A stretch of DNA of 64,000 nucleotides from CAYTNY01 sp964439215 (lineage in GTDB: Bacteria; Oederibacteriota; PGYV01; CAYTNY01): NCBI GenBank assembly GCA_964439215.1, contig CAYTNY010000001.1:3529-67528 (forward strand), in the 5' to 3' direction. A program made the position numbers and the translations under genes. The notes under the pieces are model-generated. The model worked only from the letters and a program-made list of their open reading frames with translations. It made no database searches and had not been told where the DNA came from. Positions 56,328-62,883 of this stretch are shown here, in pieces; the stretch's first letter is position 1, and each line of letters begins with the position of its first letter.

Positions 56328-57617
56328 TCAGCACTTTTCCTGTGCATTGCCTGTAACTGCTTTGCCGTTCTTTATAACTGTTTCTATTTTGCCGTGAAGC
56401 CTGCTTCCGATAAACGGGGAGTTGGTTGACTTTGATTCAAAGAAATCATTTGTGATTTCAACCTCCGCGTCAATGTCAGCTATCACAATATCGGCGTCCG
56501 AGCCTTCCGACAGGCTGCCCGCGTTTATTCCCAGTATCTTCGCTGGGTTCACGCACATTTTTTCAACAAGAGCGCTTATCGTAAGCGTTTGTGTTCTTAC
56601 AAGATACTCAATTGCCAGAGGAAACGCGGTCTCAAGCCCGATCATTCCCGGAGCAGCCATACGAAACTCCACATTTTTGTCAAGCTCGGCGTGGGGCGCG
56701 TGGTCAGTGGCAATAACATCTATGGTGCCGTCTTTGAGCCCTTTTATCACGGCTTTTACATCCTCTTTTGACCTCAGCGGCGGCTTGACCTTAAAATTCG
56801 TGTCATATCCCGCGAGCATTGAGTCATCAAGCGAAAAATGGTGGGGCGCGGCCTCGGCAGTCACCTTTACCCCCTGTTTTTTCGCCCATCTCACAAGTTC
56901 TACGGCACCTTTGGTGGAAATATGCTGTATGTGTATCTTTGCGTCCATCTCTTTGGCTGTCATTATATCCCGCGCAGCTATCACATCCTCGGCGCAGGCA
57001 GGCTCGCCTTTTAACCCAAAAATCGTGGAATAATATCCCTCGTTCATCTCCGCTTCCGCGGTAAGCGCAAGGTCCTCGCAATGCTCCATAAGGGGTATGT
57101 CAAACATCTTACAGTATTCAAGGGCGCGCCTTAAAAGTTCGGAATTCTTAACAGGCGACCCGTCGTCGGTAACCGCAACTGCCCCGGCTTTCACAAGCTC
57201 GCCTATGGGCGCAAGCTCTTCGCCTGCCCGGCCTTTTGTTACTGTCCCGGCAACAAGCACATCTATACAGCCTTCTTTGCCTGCTTTCATATTTATAAAC
57301 TCAACCATTGCCTGATTATCTATCGGTGGCTGGGTATTTGGCATACATACAACTTTTGTAAAACCGCCCTTTGCCGCGGCTTTTGTGCCTGTCTCAATGG
57401 TTTCCTTGTACTCGTATCCCGGCTCCCTGAGATGAACGTGCAGGTCAATAAAACCGGGCATAACATATTTGCCGCCCGCGTCTATTATTTTCGCGTCCCT
57501 TTCCGAAATGCTTTTTCCTGTTTTGGCTATCACTCCGCCTGAAACCAGTATGTCCATTTTCCCGTTTATGCCGTTTGCCGGGTCCACAACCGTTCCGTTT
57601 TTAATTAATAATTTCAT
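56328..57617 (-). CDS. pyrC: Dihydroorotase PyrC (type I)
   Basis: The 429-residue amidohydrolase cyclises carbamoyl aspartate. Metal ligands are in DLHVHLREPGYEYKE, the HIQHIST segment and ATDHAPHAELDK. The start overlaps the pyrB stop by 17 bases. Length and motifs match the long class found in pyrB-pyrC pairs. Confidence 0.97.
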   Translation of the reverse strand: MKLLIKNGTVVDPANGINGKMDILVSGGVIAKTGKSISERDAKIIDAGGKYVMPGFIDLHVHLREPGYEYKETIETGTKAAAKGGFTKVVCMPNTQPPIDNQAMVEFINMKAGKEGCIDVLVAGTVTKGRAGEELAPIGELVKAGAVAVTDDGSPVKNSELLRRALEYCKMFDIPLMEHCEDLALTAEAEMNEGYYSTIFGLKGEPACAEDVIAARDIMTAKEMDAKIHIQHISTKGAVELVRWAKKQGVKVTAEAAPHHFSLDDSMLAGYDTNFKVKPPLRSKEDVKAVIKGLKDGTIDVIATDHAPHAELDKNVEFRMAAPGMIGLETAFPLAIEYLVRTQTLTISALVEKMCVNPAKILGINAGSLSEGSDADIVIADIDAEVEITNDFFESKSTNSPFIGSRLHGKIETVIKNGKAVTGNAQEKC

Positions 57618-58533
57618 CTTTTTTGCCTCCCCCGAGAAGATAAAGAACAGCCATTCTCACGGCCACTCCGTTTGTAACCTGCTCTTCTATGACCGACTGC
57701 GGCCCGTCCGCGACTGACGGCGATATTTCTATGCCCCTGTTCATCGGGCCCGGGTGCAGGACAAGGCAGTCTTCTTTCGCGTATTTCAGTTTTTTGCTGT
57801 CAATTCCGAAAAGCATCGCGTACTCCCTTAAAGTCGGAAACATATTTTTTTTCTGTCTTTCAAGCTGCATCCTGAGTATGTTTATGACATCAACGTCTTT
57901 AAGCCCTTCTTTAATATCAGTGTACACATCAACCCCCATTTTATGTATGTCTCTCGGTATCAGCGTTGACGGGCCCACAACCCTCACATTCGCGCCGAGT
58001 TTTTTCAGCCCCCATATGTTTGAACGGGCGACGCGCGAGTGAAGTATGTCCCCGACTATGGCAACATTCAGCCCTTTTATGTCTGCCTTTTTTTCCTGTA
58101 TTGAAAACATATCCAAAAGCGCCTGGGTCGGATGCTCGTGCATCCCGTCCCCCGCGTTTATCACCGAGGATTTTATGTTTTTGGACAGAAAAAGCGGAAC
58201 ACCCGACATTGAGTGCCTTATTATCACCATATCTATCTGCATCGCCTCCACGGTGCGCAGGGTATCAAGAAGCGTCTCGCCCTTTGCCACCGCTGAAGTT
58301 GACATCTGCATATTCACGACATCAGCGGAGAGCCGCTTGGCCGCAAGCTCAAAAGAGGTCCTTGTCCTTGTGGACGGCTCAAAAAACATATTCACTATTG
58401 TCCTGCCCTTGAGAGCCGGCACCTTTTTTATCGGCCTTAAAATAACTTCTTTAAAATTCTTTGCCAGCTTAAGTATTGACTCAATATCCTCTTTTGAAAC
58501 ATCTTCCAGCCCTATCAGGTGTTTGAAACCCAT
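57601..58533 (-). CDS. pyrB: Aspartate carbamoyltransferase catalytic subunit PyrB
   Basis: This 310-residue enzyme condenses carbamoyl phosphate with aspartate. It has the carbamoyl-phosphate motif FEPSTRTRTSFE (residues 51-62), HEHPTQALLDMFS and PGPMNRGIEI. No pyrI regulatory subunit is present, which fits control by PyrR at the RNA level. It follows pyrR by 18 bases and overlaps pyrC. Confidence 0.97.
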   Translation of the reverse strand: MGFKHLIGLEDVSKEDIESILKLAKNFKEVILRPIKKVPALKGRTIVNMFFEPSTRTRTSFELAAKRLSADVVNMQMSTSAVAKGETLLDTLRTVEAMQIDMVIIRHSMSGVPLFLSKNIKSSVINAGDGMHEHPTQALLDMFSIQEKKADIKGLNVAIVGDILHSRVARSNIWGLKKLGANVRVVGPSTLIPRDIHKMGVDVYTDIKEGLKDVDVINILRMQLERQKKNMFPTLREYAMLFGIDSKKLKYAKEDCLVLHPGPMNRGIEISPSVADGPQSVIEEQVTNGVAVRMAVLYLLGGGKKDEIIN

Positions 58534-58551
58534 ATCCGCCTCCGTATCATA

Positions 58552-59091
58552 TTATAACTTTTCCGCAAGAAGAACCTTGTTTTCGCCTTCAAGCCTGAAA
58601 ACTATCTCTTCCTCCGCGCTTGTCGGGACATTCTTTCCCGCGTAATTCGCCTGTATGGGAAGCTCCCGGTGCCCGCGGTCAACAAGAACGGCAAGCTGTA
58701 TTGTTTTCGGCCTGCCCTGTTCTATAACCACATCCATCGCGGCCCTTGCTGTCCTGCCCGTGTAAAGAACATCGTCAACCAGTATTATGTCTTTGCCGTC
58801 CACTTTGAAATTAAGCTCGGTTTCGTTTACTTCGATATGACTCGTAATATCATAATCGTCCCTGTAAAAGGTTATGTCAACAGCGCCCACAGGAACGTCC
58901 TTGTTTTCTATTTTTTTGATGTTTTCGGCTATTCTTTCCGCGAGTATATCGCCTCTTTTCTTTATGCCGACAATGGCAAGATTCTCCGCGCCTCTGTTTT
59001 TTTCAAGGATTTCGTGGGAAATACGGGTAAGAGCGCGGCTGATTGATTCCGCGTCAAGGATCTCGGATTTGATTTTAATTTCTTCTTCCAT
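58552..59091 (-). CDS. pyrR: Pyrimidine operon attenuator/uracil phosphoribosyltransferase PyrR
   Basis: The 179-residue PRTase-fold protein has the PRPP loop DIILVDDVLYTGRTARAAMD and begins at MEEEIKIK, preceded by GGAGAG. An upstream in-frame ATG would add 28 residues overlapping the attenuator and is unlikely. PyrR binds UMP and the leader hairpin to terminate transcription of its own operon. Length equals the Bacillus type (181). Confidence 0.96.
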   Translation of the reverse strand: MEEEIKIKSEILDAESISRALTRISHEILEKNRGAENLAIVGIKKRGDILAERIAENIKKIENKDVPVGAVDITFYRDDYDITSHIEVNETELNFKVDGKDIILVDDVLYTGRTARAAMDVVIEQGRPKTIQLAVLVDRGHRELPIQANYAGKNVPTSAEEEIVFRLEGENKVLLAEKL

Positions 59092-59153
59092 TTTAAGCTC
59101 TCCGTTTTCACGGATGCCCTCTGTTTTTCTCCGCGGCGAAAAAGGCGTCAAAC

Positions 59154-59180
59154 AAAAAAAGCCTTCTTCCCGCAAGAGGC
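59154..59180 (-). terminator. pyr operon attenuator terminator
   Basis: GCCTCTT and AAG-A-AGGC form a hairpin with a GCGGG loop followed by seven T. It lies between the PyrR-binding hairpin and pyrR, the attenuator layout of PyrR-controlled operons. Confidence 0.85.
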
Positions 59181-59201
59181 AGAAAGGAGGCCTGTCATTT
59201 T

Positions 59202-59235
59202 CTCCTTACCGGTCTCGCAGGACCGATTTAAAGGA
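59202..59235 (-). promoter_or_regulatory. PyrR-binding RNA hairpin (anti-antiterminator)
   Basis: The leader reads TCCTTTAAATCGGTCC, a CUGCGAGAC-type loop, then CGGTAAGGAG. This is the known PyrR-binding stem with its UCGGUCC/GACCGG pairing and flanking CCUU/AAGG stem. With UMP-loaded PyrR bound, the downstream terminator should form. Confidence 0.88.
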
Positions 59236-59262
59236 CATCTCTTTTTTCTTTTCGTCCGCATT

Positions 59263-59291
59263 ACAATACTATATCACCGGGAAAAGGTCAA
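59263..59291 (-). promoter_or_regulatory. Promoter of the pyr operon
   Basis: TTGACC, a 17-base spacer and TATTGT lie just before the PyrR-binding hairpin, so transcription starts close to it and the leader is about 160 bases to pyrR. Confidence 0.7.
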
Positions 59292-59312
59292 GTTTTTTTT
59301 ATTCCAACGCCC

Positions 59313-59331
59313 CCGCAAAATAGAAATGTCC
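59313..59331. repeat. Direct repeat, copy next to hicA
   Basis: CCGCAAAATAGAAATGTCC is repeated exactly at 59881-59899. Weaker similarity extends about 30 bases further on one side (GCCGG and CTTTGTTC against TCCGG and CTTCGCTTC). The two copies enclose the whole hicBA unit with its promoter. Confidence 0.75.
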
Positions 59332-59371
59332 GGTTTCAAAAATACAGCACGCCGGGACCCGATGCTTTGTT

Positions 59372-59593
59372 CTATTTTTCAATAATCTCTTTTAATTGCT
59401 TTAAAGTAATTCCCGCCTGCCGTAGTATGCTGTTCAATGTTCCTTGCGGTATTTCTTTTTTATTCATCGGCAATATAACAACATTTCCATCCTGATTTTT
59501 TAATTTTCCGTGAGAACCTTTCTGAGAAATAAAATTGAAGCCCATTTGGTTTAATGCAGATTGGATTTTCTTTGAGGAATACAGCTTAGGCAT
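59372..59593 (-). CDS. hicA: HicA-type mRNA interferase toxin
   Basis: The 73-residue dsRBD-fold protein begins MPKLYSSKKIQ and carries the catalytic His28 in QKGSHGKLKN, as in the HicA/YcfA family, which cleaves mRNA and tmRNA. It overlaps hicB by eight bases, in the antitoxin-first order. Length is standard and the active-site His is intact, so the toxin is probably functional. Confidence 0.93.
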   Translation of the reverse strand: MPKLYSSKKIQSALNQMGFNFISQKGSHGKLKNQDGNVVILPMNKKEIPQGTLNSILRQAGITLKQLKEIIEK

Positions 59594-59792
59594 TGATTTG
59601 TTCTTTGCCTATGGTTATTCTTTCCACTTTAGAAAGTTCTATATTTTCCCCTTCTAATCTTAACTCAACAGCTTCTTTCAGATTTGCAATAGCTTCTTCC
59701 ATCGAATCTCCGCAGGACGCCACATCAATATTTACGCATTGAGAAACATATTGTTTCTCTTCCTTCCATACCACAACATCTATTTCTTTCAC
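59586..59792 (-). CDS. hicB: HicB-type antitoxin (short form)
   Basis: The 68-residue protein has the partial RNase-H-like HicB core with YVSQCVNIDVASCGDSMEEAIANLKEAV. It has no DNA-binding domain after it, so autoregulation must work differently from the long HicB. The start is GTG after an AGGAGGTGAT site. It neutralises the downstream HicA. Confidence 0.9.
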   Translation of the reverse strand: MKEIDVVVWKEEKQYVSQCVNIDVASCGDSMEEAIANLKEAVELRLEGENIELSKVERITIGKEQINA

Positions 59793-59830
59793 AATATCAC
59801 CTCCTTTATTGGCTGTTTATCCTCAAATAA

Positions 59831-59859
59831 ATTATACTACTGTATTCTGCCCTTTTCAA
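59831..59859 (-). promoter_or_regulatory. Promoter of hicBA
   Basis: TTGAAA, a 17-base spacer and a perfect TATAAT lie about 40 bases before hicB and inside the pair of direct repeats. Confidence 0.7.
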
Positions 59860-59880
59860 CTATTGCTTTTTTCAGTGCCG

Positions 59881-59899
59881 CCGCAAAATAGAAATGTCC
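59881..59899. repeat. Direct repeat, copy upstream of the hicBA promoter
   Basis: This is an exact 19-base match to the copy at 59313-59331, the two starting 568 bases apart. The arrangement could mark the edges of an inserted or exchanged cassette. Confidence 0.75.
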
Positions 59900-59939
59900 T
59901 GTTTTCCAAACGCAGCGGTCCGGCGCGGGGGTCTTCGCT

Positions 59940-60449
59940 TCATTCCCATGGTGTAGGAAGCGGTATAGAAGCATTGTAATTCAGGTAAAACTCCTTTGCT
60001 TCAGAACGAAAACTCTCTATTTCCGACTGCGCATTAACAGTCACGGTGAAAATATCTCCGCCGAGATAACTTCCGCCCCGCGGTAAATCCAGATAATCAC
60101 TCATATATATCTCATACGATACAGTCACGGTAATGTGCCGCGGCACGCCCGAATTTATTTCTATATCCCAGCTTGTTTTATCCTGTTCATAGATGTCATC
60201 TATCTCAGAAACCGGATTGTAATATTTATCTTCCTTTAATTCATACCTGTACGAAGAAGAATGCAGATACGAATGTGCTTCTTCCTGCATTTCCCCGTTC
60301 AAAAACACCCACACTCCCGGTTCTATACCCTGAACCCTCGCCTTTACAACCACGGAATAACTGTCGGTATATTTATACTGCGGAAATTTGAAATCGCGGC
60401 ATCCGAAGAAAAACACCGCGCATAAACATATAAAAACAACCCGCTTCAT
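59940..60449 (-). CDS. Putative lipoprotein of unknown function
   Basis: I do not recognise this 169-residue protein. It starts MKRVVFICLCAVFFFGC, a signal peptide with a lipobox-like FFGC, so Cys17 may be lipidated. The rest is predicted beta-rich with many Tyr and Ser and one probable Ig-like domain, ending in PLPTPWE. It follows an outer-membrane barrel gene by about 40 bases, so the two may form a surface pair. Confidence 0.7.
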   Translation of the reverse strand: MKRVVFICLCAVFFFGCRDFKFPQYKYTDSYSVVVKARVQGIEPGVWVFLNGEMQEEAHSYLHSSSYRYELKEDKYYNPVSEIDDIYEQDKTSWDIEINSGVPRHITVTVSYEIYMSDYLDLPRGGSYLGGDIFTVTVNAQSEIESFRSEAKEFYLNYNASIPLPTPWE

Positions 60450-60488
60450 AACAGGCTCCTTTTTGCGCCGTTAATTCCCCGGCAGGTT

Positions 60489-61436
60489 TTAATCCGCATC
60501 TTCATCACCGGGGCTGCCGTCCTCTTTTTCCGGGCAAATATCTCTTTCCGGCTTTTTCTTGTCACTTTCAAAAAACAGCCTTGTTATTCCCACGCCGATA
60601 TAAAACCCGGAATAATCCGCATTATCGGTTGTGGTGCTCCCTGACATTCCCGGCACAGAATGAGATACATACGTTCTCTCTATACTGCTTCTGCTGTACC
60701 TGTATCCGGCCTTTACATACAAGCCTATCCAGTTCAAAGGGTTTAATTCAATTCCCGCTTCAACATTAAACCCCAGCGCCCCATAGCTGCTTAAAGCGCC
60801 CTCTTTATAAGTTACAAGCCCGTCAGTATCGTATGCGGCATCCACGCTCTCATTTCCGCTGTGCCACAAGTATCCCACATCCAGCCCCAGGTAATAATTC
60901 AGACCCATAATGTCTTCGTATAGATATCTTCGCCCCCCTATGCCCAGATATGATGCGTCATACTCTTCAAACAATATCCGGGCCGTACGGCCCGTCGGAT
61001 ATAAGGCATAATAGCTTCCTTCCTTGTCTTTGAAGTTTTCAAATTTTATCAAAGCCGCATACAGCGCATTGTCAGAATTAATATACAAACCCAAAGAAAA
61101 GGAAGCTGCTTCCATAGTATTAAGAAAAGACAAATACGAATGTATGTCAGGATCCTCGGCATAATAATCATTTACCAGTTTTAACCGCTGATTGTATTCG
61201 TGCATAAAAACCGAACTTTGGCCCAGCCCTCCCTGAACAAACATATCCAGCGCATAACCCGGCGCCGCTCCGGAAAACATCAGAAAAAACAGAATAAAAA
61301 AACTTTTTATATGTTTATGTTCACCCGCTGCCCGCAATAACTTGTTTTTTATGTTTCTCAATTCCCTCCCCTTTCCGCAAAAACCTGATTCCTGTTGATT
61401 TGATTCCAATTTTCCTCCTAAGTCAGTATACGTCAA
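60489..61436 (-). CDS. Outer-membrane beta-barrel protein
   Basis: The 315-residue protein has a signal sequence (FFILFFLMFSGAAPGYA) that starts only at about residue 44, so the first Met is doubtful. In-frame TTG codons at residue 10, after AGGAGG, and at residue 27 are better start candidates. The mature part has alternating strands with Tyr and Gly (ASYLGIGGRRYLYED, GLYVKAGYRYSRSS) and ends in GFYIGVGITRLFF, as in small porin-like barrels. A charged tail of about 25 residues follows the last strand. No specific family was recognised. Confidence 0.75.
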   Translation of the reverse strand: MTYTDLGGKLESNQQESGFCGKGRELRNIKNKLLRAAGEHKHIKSFFILFFLMFSGAAPGYALDMFVQGGLGQSSVFMHEYNQRLKLVNDYYAEDPDIHSYLSFLNTMEAASFSLGLYINSDNALYAALIKFENFKDKEGSYYALYPTGRTARILFEEYDASYLGIGGRRYLYEDIMGLNYYLGLDVGYLWHSGNESVDAAYDTDGLVTYKEGALSSYGALGFNVEAGIELNPLNWIGLYVKAGYRYSRSSIERTYVSHSVPGMSGSTTTDNADYSGFYIGVGITRLFFESDKKKPERDICPEKEDGSPGDEDAD

Positions 61437-61725
61437 TAATACAAGACAGGGATATTTTTATCAACCATTTTCCGGAAACGCAGGTGAACTTGCTGACAAT
61501 ATATATTATGACTCGACTTTGGCAAATTATGCCGGAATTGATAAAAACCCGGCAAACGCAATAAAATAAGTGAAAATGGCTGAAAGCCCTTCGCGTGTTG
61601 GTTCAATTTAATATATCAACTGGATTCTTTCAAAGTCAGGCTCAAACCGTGGAATTCAAGCGCATTATTACGTCATAGCGTTATGGTACCCGAAAGAAGA
61701 TGAAAATCCCACCGCCTTCGGATAA
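61399..61725 (+). pseudogene. Possible broken reading frame downstream of the template repeat
   Basis: One plus-strand frame reads protein-like for about 110 codons but is interrupted by two internal TAA codons and closed by a third. Visible segments are GNAGELADNIYYDSTLANYAG, VKMAESPSRVGSI and IQAHYYVIALWYPKEDENPT. I cannot name the family, and it does not read as a reverse transcriptase. It may be a decayed gene or chance. It occupies the place where a DGR reverse transcriptase would usually lie. Confidence 0.25.
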
Positions 61726-61857
61726 ACCTACCAGCGGCGGAAATTTCTGCAGTTTTTGACCTGATTTTAGAAAATCAGGTGCGGGTTACGGTATCCGGAC
61801 CTGCGCTATGCGGTTGAATTATCCATAAATAATTCAAGACTCATAATCGCGCCTGTA

Positions 61858-61982
61858 CTCGCAAAGCGGAAGCCTATATTGTTGTTCTCGTTGTACGGGT
61901 TGTTGTTGTTCCGGTTGCCCACCTGCAGGTTGTTCGCGTTGTTGTTGTAGCTTCCGCCCCGTATCATACGGTTGGAGCCGCT
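61858..61982 (-). repeat. DGR template repeat (TR)
   Basis: This 125-base non-coding repeat matches the variable repeat at 62894-63018 in every position except 18, all of which are A in this copy. Read in the frame of the target gene it has 13 AAC codons where the target has other codons. The last 23 bases are identical in both copies and would hold the initiation-of-homing segment. It lies just downstream of the HRDC gene, the usual place for a TR after an accessory gene. Confidence 0.95.
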
Positions 61983-62095
61983 TTTGATACCGTACCTGTA
62001 TATAATCTGCTTTTCAGCATATTACTACCCCATAAATCAAGCAGGTACTCCACGATATACCGCCACTTGACATACAGTGGATAGTCCTCCTTCAT
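61964..62095 (-). pseudogene. Truncated Avd-like reading frame
   Basis: A 43-codon frame begins MKEDYPLYVKWRYIVEYLLD, resembling the N-terminus of the four-helix-bundle Avd accessory proteins of DGRs. It then loses similarity and stops inside the TR. It overlaps the 3' end of the HRDC gene in another frame. The match is short and made from memory of the family, so the fragment may be a remnant left when the TR or a deletion removed the rest. Confidence 0.4.
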
Positions 62096-62537
62096 GCTGA
62101 ACCCCATAAAAAACATTTATTATGTCTACTATATCTTTGCCGTATTTTTCAACTTTTCTATTACCGAACCCGTTTATTTGTTTTAATGCTTCAAGTGTTT
62201 TTATTTCTTTTTTTATAATTTCGCTCAAATGGCTGTTTCCGGCGATTACATAAGGCGGTATGCCTTCTTTTTCAGCCGTTTCTTTTCTCCATTCCCGCAG
62301 TCTTTCATAACAAAGCTTTCCTGCTTCAGTTAATCCCTTTGTACATAGCTCATCGCCGGCGTTTTCCAGTATGGTTTCGTATTCGATAAACACCGTCCAA
62401 TACTGCTGCTTTTCATCACAAAAAAATTCAACTTTTGTATTAAATACATTTTTGTTTAGACAAAACCGGTTTAACTCATCCGCGTGAAAACATTTTGTGC
62501 TTGGATTGAATGGTATTGTTATTATTTCATACGCCAT
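62037..62537 (-). CDS. HRDC-domain protein, probable DGR accessory factor
   Basis: The 166-residue protein has an N-terminal beta-rich part with EFFCDEKQQYWTVFIEY. Its HRDC domain has LREWRKETAEKEGIPPYVI, NSHLSEIIKK, LKQINGFGNRKVEKYG and DIVDII. HRDC domains bind nucleic acid in RecQ and RNase D, and HRDC proteins are known companions of some DGRs in place of or beside Avd. About 20 residues after the domain are read through a stretch that in another frame resembles Avd. It lies between the structured RNA stretch and the TR. Confidence 0.85.
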   Translation of the reverse strand: MAYEIITIPFNPSTKCFHADELNRFCLNKNVFNTKVEFFCDEKQQYWTVFIEYETILENAGDELCTKGLTEAGKLCYERLREWRKETAEKEGIPPYVIAGNSHLSEIIKKEIKTLEALKQINGFGNRKVEKYGKDIVDIINVFYGVQHEGGLSTVCQVAVYRGVPA

Positions 62538-62542
62538 GCGGA

Positions 62543-62757
62543 CCAGCCTTCACTGGAGCCCCACGGCCGTAGGCCGTAGTACCAGTTAAACTACTCGGCT
62601 CGGCAACGCCTCGCCGAGATAATACATCAAGTATCAATGCGTAACTCGAAATTACATAATCAATCGGCGACGTCCATCGAAGCAGAACGCATTCAAGCCC
62701 ACGAGGGGGAGTAAGTGACGGCCACGGGCTCAGCCCGAGGTGTTCTGCGTAGATGGA
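62543..62757. ncRNA. Candidate structured RNA between target gene and HRDC gene
   Basis: At least six perfect stems occur in 215 GC-rich bases: CCAG/CTGG, ACGGCC/GGCCGT, GTAGT/ACTAC, CTCGGC/GCCGAG, CGGGC/GCCCG. A long closing stem pairs TCCATC and GCAGAAC (62673-62688) with GTTCTGC and GATGGA (62742-62757) across a three-by-three internal loop. Neighbouring DNA is much richer in A and T. No known family was identified with confidence. HEARO-type RNA is one thing to test. Strand is not determined. Confidence 0.5.
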
Positions 62758-62763
62758 TAAAAT

Positions 62764-62811
62764 CAAAAAAAATGCCCTGCGGGCTTTGCCTTCGGCAGCC
62801 ACGCAGGGCAT
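62764..62811 (-). terminator. Rho-independent terminator after the DGR target gene
   Basis: ATGCCCTGCG and CGCAGGGCAT form a perfect ten-base-pair stem with a 20-base loop that itself contains a short hairpin, followed by eight T on the minus strand. It lies 73 bases after the target gene stop and should separate its transcript from the HRDC/TR unit. Confidence 0.9.
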
Positions 62812-62883
62812 AATATTCATGCAAACAAACATTTACAAAACAAAAAAATATTGCAAAAGGTAAGAAGGTAAAAATCCAAAAGG

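Noticed and set aside
61437..61857. Reverse transcriptase or group II intron next to the template repeat
   Set aside because: No YxDD-type motif or other RT block is visible in any frame, and the interval is too short for an RT gene.
61964..62035. Asn-rich reading frame through the template repeat as a protein gene
   Set aside because: The TR reads like the end of the target gene but lacks the rest of the domain and a start. It is a non-coding template.
62527..62832. 101-codon minus-strand reading frame between the DGR target and the HRDC gene
   Set aside because: It runs through the terminator hairpin and the strongly folded stretch, has no family-like pattern and no good ribosome-binding site. 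The stems explain the composition better.
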